In this document: piece after piece, positions 1 to 6,296 of the stretch
Layout of the letters: each line of letters starts with the position of its first letter
Position numbering within the stretch: the first letter of the stretch is position 1
From: JBDKJS01 sp039806065
Lineage (GTDB): Bacteria > Bacteroidota > Bacteroidia > AKYH767-A > 2013-40CM-41-45
Assembly: GCA_039806065.1 (NCBI GenBank)
Contig: JBDKJS010000030.1
Coordinates: forward strand, 1-10,458
Length of the DNA: 10,458 nt
Direction: 5' to 3'
The notes under the pieces: model-generated
Seen by the model: only the letters and a program-made list of their open reading frames with translations
Told to the model about the DNA's origin: nothing
The model's database searches: none
Made by a program: the position numbers and the translations under genes

Positions 1-287
1 TCTGCGATACTATTTTTACAGGTGTTGGCCATCAAAAATTAGATAAATATATAACAGTATATCCTAATCCAAGTGGTGGGGTATTTAACTTTGAACTAAG
101 GCAGGCTGGTGATGCCATCAGGCAAATAAAAATATACAATAGCCATGGCAAGCTGTTGCCAGAGCAGCCGCTGTGTGGTGGCACCTGCAGCACTATTGAC
201 ATGGGCAAGCAGCCCACCGGCCTCTACCACTACCGCTGCACCACCACCACCGGTAAAACCTACACCGGCAAACTACTGCTTGAGTGA
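1..287 (+). CDS. 3' end of secreted protein with T9SS type A sorting domain (partial)
   Basis: This is the C-terminal 94 codons of a gene that begins upstream of the window; the first complete codon is at base 3 and the TGA stop at 285-287. The fragment has the classic T9SS C-terminal sorting domain layout: a YPNPSGG motif, then NFEL, a central IKIYNSHGKLL strand and a terminal PTGLYHYR...GKTYTGKLLLE strand. Such domains direct cargo through the type IX secretion system of Bacteroidota and are removed at the cell surface, so the missing N-terminal part is a secreted or surface-anchored protein of unknown function. Three cysteines lie in the second half (PLCGGTC and YRC), which is unusual for these domains. 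GC rises from 36% (1-150) to 60% (151-280), with codons such as CCG, CTG, ACC and GGC replacing the AT-ending codons used elsewhere in the window. The domain type is clear; the cargo function cannot be seen. Confidence 0.9.
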   Translation, partial: CDTIFTGVGHQKLDKYITVYPNPSGGVFNFELRQAGDAIRQIKIYNSHGKLLPEQPLCGGTCSTIDMGKQPTGLYHYRCTTTTGKTYTGKLLLE

Positions 288-293
288 GGGATA

Positions 294-332
294 AAATTAT
301 TTAAACCAATTCTTAAATAATTTGTTTTTTTT
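294..332 (+). terminator. AT-rich intrinsic terminator after the T9SS cargo gene
   Basis: A perfect 11-bp inverted repeat, AAATTATTTAA (294-304) and TTAAATAATTT (313-323), encloses an 8-nt loop and is followed by G and eight T (325-332). It starts 7 nt after the stop codon at 287, in the right place and orientation to end transcription of the plus-strand gene. The stem contains no G-C pair, so it is weak as RNA, but the long T-tract supports the call. It lies within the last codons of the opposing minus-strand gene; read on that strand the stem is followed by only TTTTAT, so termination there is less certain. Confidence 0.65.
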
Positions 333-764
333 CTTAATAAGCACATAGCGAACTGAAACCCCACTGTCGTGAAAAATTAAGCTGCTGCCACCCTCATAGT
401 TTAAGGCAGGTTTATAATCCCAACTTATTACCATCCTTGCCAAAGTTACCTCACTTCCTATTATGGGTGTGATACCCCAAAAACTACCATAACCCTGTTC
501 ATCGCCCCAATGTAAGCCACCACCTAAATAGAAATTTATTCGCTTACCGATTACCTTTTTATGGTATTGTGCTAATGCGGTGATGGACCACCGGTATCTA
601 TTAGATTGAACAATACCCTCTGCTGTGAAGGTGGCAGGGAGCCGCTGTTGTAAGCTAATGCCCAAATCTGTACCCGCTCTTATTCCTAATGCGGTAATGT
701 ATTTCTGAGCCGACAGGGAAATGCTCCCAAATGTTAAAAATAGAAATATAGTTAATTGTTTCAC
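297..764 (-). CDS. Small secreted protein, probable 8-stranded outer-membrane beta-barrel
   Basis: A 155-residue protein with a clear signal peptide (residues 1-19, hydrophobic LTIFLFLTFGSISLSA, likely cut before Gln20). The mature part alternates polar and hydrophobic residues in short strands rich in Gly and aromatics (ALGIRAGTDLGISLQ, INFYLGGGLHWG, MVISWDYKPALNYEG, SGVSVRYVL). This matches a pattern I recall from small Bacteroidota outer-membrane proteins usually annotated as hypothetical; the call is inference from pattern, not a named family match. The only usable start is GTG at 762-764: the in-frame codons before it are GAT and the TAG stop of the phosphorylase gene, and no Met occurs early in the protein. 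Translation is therefore probably coupled to the upstream gene, with AGGA next to the start. The lysine-rich C-terminus (KKKNKLFKNWFK) is encoded by the complement of the terminator hairpin and T-tract of the converging gene. Ligand and function are unknown. Confidence 0.8.
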   Translation of the reverse strand: MKQLTIFLFLTFGSISLSAQKYITALGIRAGTDLGISLQQRLPATFTAEGIVQSNRYRWSITALAQYHKKVIGKRINFYLGGGLHWGDEQGYGSFWGITPIIGSEVTLARMVISWDYKPALNYEGGSSLIFHDSGVSVRYVLIKKKNKLFKNWFK

Positions 765-767
765 ATC

Positions 768-1583
768 CTAATTTAGTTTGGTCAACAACCCTTTTACTAT
801 GGAAGTTAATTTTTTCTCAGCCGCAGTGGCCACTTTCAGTACTTCTTCATGACTCACTTTCTCTGCCACTTCAAAGCCTCCCAGATCAGTAACTATTGAT
901 ATTGCAAAGCAGGTAAGCCCAGCATGTTTACCTACGATTACTTCTGGTACGGTACTCATACCTACCAAATCAGCTCCAATGGTTTTTATATAGCGGTATT
1001 CTGCTGGTGTCTCAAAGCATGGGCCGCTAACGGCTGCATACACACCGATGTGTGACCTAAATCCTAATTCATCTGCTACTTGTTTGGCTAGCTGAACCAT
1101 GCCTAAGTCATAGGGCTCACTCATATCTGGAAATCTGGGTCCTAATTCATCGAAGTTTTTTCCAATCAATGGATTAGAGGGAAGTAAATTTATATGATCA
1201 TTAATGATCACTACATCGCCAACTTTATAGGCCTCATTCATTCCTCCACTTGCATTGCTCAGTATTAATCGTTCGATGCCTAGAGCTTTCATAATTCTTA
1301 CTGGAAAGGTTACCTCTTGCATACTATAGCCTTCATAGTAGTGAAAGCGTCCCTGCATGGCTACTACTTTTTTTCCACCCAAAGATCCAAAAATGAGTTT
1401 GCCTCCGTGCCCTTTAACTGTGCTCACTGGAAAATTAGGGATCTCACTGTAGGGGATGGCTATTTGATCCGTTATTTCATTCACCAGGCCCCCTAGCCCT
1501 GAACCCAAAATAATGCCGATCTCAGGTTGAATGTTTACTCGTTGTGCGATGAAGGCGGTTGTTTGCGATATCTTTTCTAACAT
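768..1583 (-). CDS. punA: Purine nucleoside phosphorylase, trimeric class (PNP-I)
   Basis: Predicted 271-residue cytosolic enzyme that splits purine (deoxy)nucleosides with phosphate to free base and (deoxy)ribose-1-phosphate in purine salvage. Family motifs are intact: phosphate-binding GSGLGG (residues 27-32), GHGGKL (58-63), GRFHYYEGY (78-86, His81), SNASGGMN (109-116), GPCFETPAEYR (187-197, base-binding Glu191), VGMST (207-211) and SHEEVL (244-249, ribose-side His245). The position equal to human Asn243, which contacts the 6-oxopurine ring, is Asp233 (IVTDLGG). I place the start at ATG 1581-1583 because MLEKISQ gives the family length and reading directly into the fold; an upstream in-frame start at 1634 would add 17 unusual residues. 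The first 62 nt overlap the 3' end of lpxK in another frame, so the two are probably cotranscribed and coupled. The Asp leaves open some adenosine or methylthioadenosine activity, but the GPCFETPAEYR segment argues against a true MTA phosphorylase. Confidence 0.93.
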   Translation of the reverse strand: MLEKISQTTAFIAQRVNIQPEIGIILGSGLGGLVNEITDQIAIPYSEIPNFPVSTVKGHGGKLIFGSLGGKKVVAMQGRFHYYEGYSMQEVTFPVRIMKALGIERLILSNASGGMNEAYKVGDVVIINDHINLLPSNPLIGKNFDELGPRFPDMSEPYDLGMVQLAKQVADELGFRSHIGVYAAVSGPCFETPAEYRYIKTIGADLVGMSTVPEVIVGKHAGLTCFAISIVTDLGGFEVAEKVSHEEVLKVATAAEKKLTSIVKGLLTKLN

Positions 1584-2637
1584 AATTGATAATGGTTTGG
1601 TCAAATTTTTCTTTTTCGTTGTGATGAAATGCAATAGTAATTGGTAAATAAAAGAAGGGAAGGCTGGAAACTACCGCACCTAATTCAGCGTGCATTAATC
1701 TCATTGCATCCTTTTCAGTAGTGATGATAATTTTATTTTGCCCTGCAATTGTTTCAAATTTTGCTTTTATATCTGATACATCGGCAATGGTAAATGGGTG
1801 ATGATCACCATAGGTAATTATTTCTAATTTATCTGTCAACCGCCTTAGGTAAGCTATCAATCCAGTAGGATTTGCTATCCCTGTCACTAATAGCAAGGTA
1901 AACCTTTTTTCAACATAATAGTCTAGTCCAAAATGAATCAAACTATTTTCAGCATTCAACCTAATGAGTTCATTGTATTTGAGATAAGAGAAGTACAAGG
2001 TTTGGTGGGGTAGTAGCTTAATTTTTTCGATCGCTCTTCGCCTTTCTATAGGCACCAATATCTCTGGCGATTTAGATACTATTACTATATCAGCACGGCT
2101 TATATTTTGATTAGGTTCCCTCAAAGTGCCAGCTGGAATAAGGTCGTTTTCAAGGTCTAATCCATCAAAGTCCAAAAGGCAAATATTTAATCCAGGTTTA
2201 ACGGATCGGTGTTGATAGGCATCGTCTAATAATACCACCTCTGGTTTATCAGATTGATGCATCAATTGTTCAATACCGATCACCCTTTTTTCCGCCACAG
2301 CCACTTTTATATTTTTAAACTTATTTAAATATTGCATCGGTTCATCACCAATATCACTAACATTATGTTGTGCAGTGGCTAGTATGTATCCGCTTGTTTT
2401 GCGCTTGTACCCTCTACTAAGTGTGGCAATTTTAAATTCCCCTTGCAGCAATCGTATTAAATATTCAATATGAGGCGTTTTACCGGTTCCGCCAGTAGTT
2501 AGATTTCCCACACTAATTATTGGAATGGGGAATACCCTGGATTTTATAAATCCGGTATTGTAAAGCATATTGCGTATCCCTATGGCTAAACCATAGAGCC
2601 AAGCAAAAGGGAGCAAAAGTTTTTTTAAAAATTGCAT
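1522..2637 (-). CDS. lpxK: Tetraacyldisaccharide 4'-kinase, LpxK
   Basis: Predicted 371-residue inner-membrane-associated kinase that phosphorylates the 4' position of the lipid A disaccharide precursor using ATP, a late step of the Raetz pathway. It carries an N-terminal hydrophobic helix (about residues 5-28) that anchors family members at the cytoplasmic face, then the Walker A region GNLTTGGTGKTP (44-55), the GDEP motif (97-100; Asp98 corresponds to the catalytic Asp99 of the E. coli enzyme), the DDAYQHR motif (138-144, DDGFQHR in many relatives) and IPAGTLREP (167-175). It is longer than E. coli LpxK (328 residues), with a basic C-terminal tail. ATG at 2635-2637 gives the expected N-terminus. 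The last 62 nt overlap the phosphorylase gene, and the start faces the NIF3-like gene across a 53-nt divergent gap. Function is secure from the motifs. Confidence 0.95.
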   Translation of the reverse strand: MQFLKKLLLPFAWLYGLAIGIRNMLYNTGFIKSRVFPIPIISVGNLTTGGTGKTPHIEYLIRLLQGEFKIATLSRGYKRKTSGYILATAQHNVSDIGDEPMQYLNKFKNIKVAVAEKRVIGIEQLMHQSDKPEVVLLDDAYQHRSVKPGLNICLLDFDGLDLENDLIPAGTLREPNQNISRADIVIVSKSPEILVPIERRRAIEKIKLLPHQTLYFSYLKYNELIRLNAENSLIHFGLDYYVEKRFTLLLVTGIANPTGLIAYLRRLTDKLEIITYGDHHPFTIADVSDIKAKFETIAGQNKIIITTEKDAMRLMHAELGAVVSSLPFFYLPITIAFHHNEKEKFDQTIINYVRKDIANNRLHRTTSKHST

Positions 2638-2650
2638 CTTTGCAAAATAA
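2635..2650. promoter_or_regulatory. Possible back-to-back -7 elements for lpxK and the NIF3-like gene
   Basis: An 8-bp palindrome TTTGCAAA (2639-2646) sits in the short gap between the divergent genes. Read on plus it ends CATCTTTG (2635-2642), and read on minus it ends TTATTTTG (complement of 2643-2650); each differs by one base from the Bacteroidota -7 consensus TAnnTTTG. No convincing TTTG element lies about 20 nt further upstream on either side. If the minus element is used, the lpxK transcript would start almost at its ATG. This is a suggestion from pattern only. Confidence 0.3.
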
Positions 2651-2690
2651 AGGAATTATTTTAGTTTTATTTTACCAACTTGTGAATAAT

Positions 2691-3788
2691 ATGATACTAA
2701 TTAAAGATGTTATGAATGCCCTCGAAGGGTGGGCGCCACCTACCTGGCAAGAATCGTATGATAATAGTGGACTCATCATCGGTGATCCTAATGCCCCTGT
2801 CACTGGTGTATTAACAACTTTAGATTGTACAGAACCTGTTATTGATGAAGCCCTTGCCAAGGGATGTAACTTGGTAATAGCCCATCACCCAATCGTTTTT
2901 AGCGGGATGAAAAAAATTACAGGGGCTAATTATATTGAACGTACCGTGATCAAGGCAATTAAAAATGATATTGCTATTTATGCCATTCACACCAATCTGG
3001 ACAATTTAGCGCAAGGGGTAAATGGTTATTGGGCGCAAAAGTTGGGGCTCCAAATCGATAAAGTGTTGATTCCAATGAGCAATTTATATTACAAATTAGC
3101 TACTTATGTGCCACTCACCCATGCTGATGCTGTGAGACAGGCATTGAGCCATGCAGGTGCTGGAAAAATGGGTAAGTATGATGAATGTAGTTTTTCAACC
3201 CTGGGCAAAGGTAGTTTTAGAGCAGGGGTAGGAGCACAACCTTTTGTGGGGACAAAAGGAACTACTCACTTTGAAGAAGAAGTAAAATTAGAAGTATTGC
3301 TGCCAAAGCATCTTTCCAAACAAGTAATTACCGCACTGTTAGCTGCTCATCCCTATGAAACGGTAGCTTATGATTTATTACCCATCGCTAACAACGATCC
3401 GCAAACGGGAGCAGGACTCATAGCACATTTTAAAGAACCTATTCCCATTGAAGAATTTTTAAGTCACTTGAAATCAGTGCTTGCGGTGCCTATGATTAAA
3501 CACACCCAAATAATATCCCCTATGGTTCAAAAAATAGCCCTTTGCGGGGGTGCTGGATCCTTTGTACTGCCCTTTGCCATGGCTCAAAAAGCAGATGTAC
3601 TCGTAACGGCAGACTTCAAATACCACCAATTTTTTGATGCCGATGGGAAAATACTCATTGCCGATGTGGGACACTTTGAAAGTGAGCAATTTACGCCACA
3701 ATTAATACTTGAATATTTGAGCAAAAAATTTACTACATTTGCAACCCGTTTGGCAGAAACCAATACCAATCCGGTTTTCTATTTTTAA
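2691..3788 (+). CDS. NIF3-like dinuclear metal-centre protein with PII-like insertion
   Basis: Predicted 365-residue member of the NIF3/YbgI/YqfO family, usually annotated as GTP cyclohydrolase I type 2 although the cellular role is not settled. Metal-ligand motifs are all present: YDNSGLIIGDP (residues 23-33), AHHP with His65/His66, HTNLD with Asp104, and the C-terminal GHFESE with His328 and Glu332. Between the halves, about residues 125-235, is the PII-like insertion seen in long members such as B. subtilis YqfO, recognisable by YKLATYVP at its start and AAHPYETVAYDL at its end. The short E. coli YbgI lacks this insertion. I chose ATG at 2691 because MILIKDVMNALE aligns with the family N-terminus; the only upstream alternative is a TTG at 2640 inside the putative promoter. 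Family members form toroidal hexamers in the cytoplasm. The zinc-ribbon gene begins 29 nt after the stop, so the two probably form one operon. Confidence 0.93.
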   Translation: MILIKDVMNALEGWAPPTWQESYDNSGLIIGDPNAPVTGVLTTLDCTEPVIDEALAKGCNLVIAHHPIVFSGMKKITGANYIERTVIKAIKNDIAIYAIHTNLDNLAQGVNGYWAQKLGLQIDKVLIPMSNLYYKLATYVPLTHADAVRQALSHAGAGKMGKYDECSFSTLGKGSFRAGVGAQPFVGTKGTTHFEEEVKLEVLLPKHLSKQVITALLAAHPYETVAYDLLPIANNDPQTGAGLIAHFKEPIPIEEFLSHLKSVLAVPMIKHTQIISPMVQKIALCGGAGSFVLPFAMAQKADVLVTADFKYHQFFDADGKILIADVGHFESEQFTPQLILEYLSKKFTTFATRLAETNTNPVFYF

Positions 3789-3817
3789 ATTGTTAAACTT
3801 CTAAACTATCATACACC

Positions 3818-4681
3818 GTGGCACTAGCTAAAATTGCAAAAGCAAAAATTAAAAATCGTACTAAAGATCTAGAACCTAAGAAGGCCGACAAAATGATTGA
3901 TGTCTCTATCTTAGAAGAAAAATTGACAAAGATTGTAGGATTAAACCATCATGAATTTACTGTAGAAGAAAAATTAAGAGCAGTGTACATACTTCAACAA
4001 ATTGATAGTAATGTTGATAAAATTAGAATCATCAGAGGTGAATTGCCTATGGAAGTAGCCGATTTGGAAGATGAAATTGCAGGTCTTGAAACTAGGTTGC
4101 AACACATCAATGATGAAGTGAACAGTCTTAATGATAATATTACCCGTAAAAAGTTGCAGGTAAAAGAAAATAAGGAAGCTGCCAAAAAATATGAAGCTCA
4201 GCAAAGTAAAGTTAAAAATAACCGTGAATTCGATTCTCTGAGTAAGGAAATAGAATACCAAGGACTTGAAGCTCAAATAGCAGAGAAAAAACGCAAAGAA
4301 CTTGAAATAGAATTGAAGGGCAAAGAAGCAATAAAATTGGCCACTGATCAAGATTTAGATGATAAGAAAAGTTTGTTAGTGCTTAAAAAATCTGAGTTAG
4401 ATAATATCATTGCCGAAACCCAGCGTGAAGAAGATGAATTGAGCAAAATTAGCGACAAGGCTCGTAAAATTGTTAATGATCAATTACTAACACATTATAA
4501 TCGCACTAGGGGTAGTGTAAGAAATGGCCTAGCAGTGGTACCTATTCAGCGTGATGCTTGTGGAGGGTGTTATAATCTAATTCCTCCGCAGCGCCAATTG
4601 GATATCAAACAACATAAAAAAATAATTGTATGCGAGCATTGTGGTAGAATTCTAGTTGATAATAAAATTATGGATTTTTAA
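3818..4681 (+). CDS. C4-type zinc-ribbon coiled-coil protein (CT398/CdsZ-like)
   Basis: A 287-residue cytoplasmic protein built mainly of a long antiparallel coiled coil, about residues 45-225, very rich in Glu, Lys and Leu (for example ELPMEVADLEDEIAGLETRL), ending in a compact zinc ribbon near residues 248-285 with CGGC and CEHC as the four ligands. This layout matches the C4-type zinc-ribbon family that includes Chlamydia CT398 (CdsZ); the function in Bacteroidota is unknown. The translated start is GTG at 3818; ATG at 3893, just before IDVSILEEK, is an alternative that would remove a basic 25-residue leader (KIAKAKIKNRTK). There is no clear ribosome binding site or promoter in the 29-nt gap after the NIF3-like gene, which points to cotranscription. 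In my recollection the NIF3/zinc-ribbon pairing recurs across Bacteroidota, so a shared role in metal or nucleic-acid-related housekeeping is possible but is inference. Confidence 0.88.
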   Translation: MALAKIAKAKIKNRTKDLEPKKADKMIDVSILEEKLTKIVGLNHHEFTVEEKLRAVYILQQIDSNVDKIRIIRGELPMEVADLEDEIAGLETRLQHINDEVNSLNDNITRKKLQVKENKEAAKKYEAQQSKVKNNREFDSLSKEIEYQGLEAQIAEKKRKELEIELKGKEAIKLATDQDLDDKKSLLVLKKSELDNIIAETQREEDELSKISDKARKIVNDQLLTHYNRTRGSVRNGLAVVPIQRDACGGCYNLIPPQRQLDIKQHKKIIVCEHCGRILVDNKIMDF

Positions 4682-4784
4682 TAGGCCTAGTGCTCTTCAA
4701 ACAAAACTGTTACCTTTCTTTAACATCGATCCAATTTTTTTTAGGTCAATGCAGCAAAAGTAAAGTGGCAGTTTTTTTTATGCC

Positions 4785-6266
4785 ATGAAAATTTTTGTTA
4801 TACATATTGTGTTATTGCTTGCTGCTATCATAAACACCAGTGGCACAGTATGGCTGCCAAATAATTATTTGGCTTATTATAAAAATATTTTATTGTTAAA
4901 GGAATCCGTCCCTCCAGAAAAATTTTCGGCCAATATGCCCCTTGAAAGGGTGCCTCAACTTATCTACCTAATGGATAAGCAGTTGTTTTTTAAAACTTTT
5001 TTTACCGATGCCCCACTTTTAATTGCTGAATACAAGAGCGCTAATGCAAATAGTATTAAAATGCTTGAGCAAAATGTAATAGAAAGTGAATGGTATTATT
5101 TTGTTTTGGCTGAATTGCACAGCCAGCGTTCGTTAATTTTAGTCAATAATGGTGATTTTATTTCAGCAGCAATGGAGCTTAGAAAAGCTTTTAAATTAGC
5201 AAGTAAAAACAAAGCAATTTATCCCTCCTTTTCATTAAATAATAAAGTGATGGGTTTACTGCATTGTGCTATTGGTGCTATACCTCCCAATTATAATTGG
5301 CTTAAAGATTTATCTGGAATGGAAGGTAGTCTGGAGCAAGGATTGTTAGAATTATTAGAATGCATCAAAAAAAATAAAGGAACTCCTCATCAATTATTTG
5401 AGGAAGAAATACTCTTTACCATCACCAACATTTGGAATCTTTCAGCAAGTGATAGCAACCAGTTTAGTGTTATTCAAAATTACCTTACCCCTTTGGCCAG
5501 CCAGAGTAAATTAATGCAATATTGCCTGCTTACCCTTCAATTAAAAAACGGTAAAGGCATCCACGCCTTGTCCACAGCCAATATAAAGAGTGTACCCCCT
5601 ACCGATGTACCATTGTATTTATTTGATTACCGGGCCGGTCTAGCCTTGCTTTATAATTTGGACAATACGGCAACGGCTCCATTTTTAAATTTTCTTAAAA
5701 ATTATCAAGGAAAGAATTTAATTAAAGCTGCCTATCAAAAGTTAGCCTGGATCAGCTTAATACACAATGATACCAAGGCTTATCATTATTATATAAGTCA
5801 ATGCCTTGTAAAAGGAAACGATCTGTTGGATGATGATAAACAAGCAGCGGAAGAAGCTAAGAGAAAAGTTATTCCGAATGTAAAACTATTAAAGGCTCGC
5901 TTATTGTTTGATGGAGGATATTATGACCAAGCTCTTGAAATACTTGTTCAAACACTGCCACCGCAACTCCGCCACGGCAATGATTCTTTAGAATACCATT
6001 ATAGATTGGCCCGTTGCTATTTAAAAACTAATCAAGTAGAAAGAAGTGCTTTACTTTTTAGGAAAGTGATGGATACCGGGCAACAAAGTTCACTCCACTA
6101 CGCCCCAAATGCTGCACTTAACTTGGGGCAAATTTATGAAACGCAGGGCAATTTGTTATTGGCCAAGAAATATTTTGAAAAATGTCTTCAAATGAAAAAT
6201 CACGACTATGAAAATAGTATTCATCAAAAGGCAAAAGCTGCGCTAAAAAGATTGGCAAACCGTTAA
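4785..6266 (+). CDS. Secreted tetratricopeptide-repeat protein of unknown function
   Basis: A 493-residue protein with an N-terminal hydrophobic signal segment (residues 2-20, IFVIHIVLLLAAIINTSG), so it is probably periplasmic or membrane-anchored. The remainder is all-helical. At least three TPR-like units lie near the C-terminus, about residues 365-490: LLKARLLFDGGYYDQALEIL, YHYRLARCYLKTNQVERSAL and NLGQIYETQGNLLLAKKYFE, ending in AKAALKRL. A central stretch, near residues 150-195 (GLLHCAIGAIPPNYNW, then GMEGSLEQGLLELLE), resembles the helical arrangement of the eukaryotic IML2/TTC39 TPR family, but that is pattern memory and not a secure assignment. ATG at 4785 is preceded by a TGGCA/TGCCA short inverted repeat around an oligo-T and has no Shine-Dalgarno sequence. 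The receptor gene follows after 30 nt. TPR proteins often scaffold complexes; the partner cannot be read from the sequence. Confidence 0.85.
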   Translation: MKIFVIHIVLLLAAIINTSGTVWLPNNYLAYYKNILLLKESVPPEKFSANMPLERVPQLIYLMDKQLFFKTFFTDAPLLIAEYKSANANSIKMLEQNVIESEWYYFVLAELHSQRSLILVNNGDFISAAMELRKAFKLASKNKAIYPSFSLNNKVMGLLHCAIGAIPPNYNWLKDLSGMEGSLEQGLLELLECIKKNKGTPHQLFEEEILFTITNIWNLSASDSNQFSVIQNYLTPLASQSKLMQYCLLTLQLKNGKGIHALSTANIKSVPPTDVPLYLFDYRAGLALLYNLDNTATAPFLNFLKNYQGKNLIKAAYQKLAWISLIHNDTKAYHYYISQCLVKGNDLLDDDKQAAEEAKRKVIPNVKLLKARLLFDGGYYDQALEILVQTLPPQLRHGNDSLEYHYRLARCYLKTNQVERSALLFRKVMDTGQQSSLHYAPNAALNLGQIYETQGNLLLAKKYFEKCLQMKNHDYENSIHQKAKAALKRLANR

Positions 6267-6277
6267 ACCATATTTAG

Positions 6278-6285
6278 TATTTTTG
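6278..6285 (+). promoter_or_regulatory. Bacteroidota-type -7 promoter element for the barrel receptor gene
   Basis: TATTTTTG matches the Bacteroidota sigma-ABfr -7 consensus TAnnTTTG exactly and lies 11 nt before the ATG at 6297, within the 30-nt gap after the TPR gene. A weak ATTGG at 6251-6255 could serve as the -33 element with slightly long spacing. If used, the leader would be only about 5 nt. A/T-rich sequence can produce such a match by chance, so the call rests mainly on position. Confidence 0.45.
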
Positions 6286-6296
6286 TCAAACAACCT

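Noticed and set aside
1584..1634. Possible 17-residue N-terminal extension of the phosphorylase from an ATG at 1632-1634
   Set aside because: The Lys/Thr-rich extension has no family counterpart and lies deeper in the lpxK gene; ATG at 1581-1583 gives the normal PNP N-terminus.
2640..2690. TTG-initiated extension of the NIF3-like protein
   Set aside because: TTG is a rare start, overlaps the putative promoter palindrome, and the extra residues do not match the family.
3974..4351. 125-codon open frame on minus across the zinc-ribbon gene
   Set aside because: Phe/Leu-rich shadow of the Lys/Glu-rich coiled-coil codons; no start context or domain.
4682..4784. TAGGCCTA palindrome (4682-4689), TGTTA/TAACA repeat (4708-4725) with T8 at 4735, and TGGCA/TGCCA (4766-4785) around oligo-T
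   Set aside because: Stems are 4-5 bp and the T-tract is not adjacent to a stem, so no convincing terminator, operator or attenuator could be supported in this 103-nt gap.
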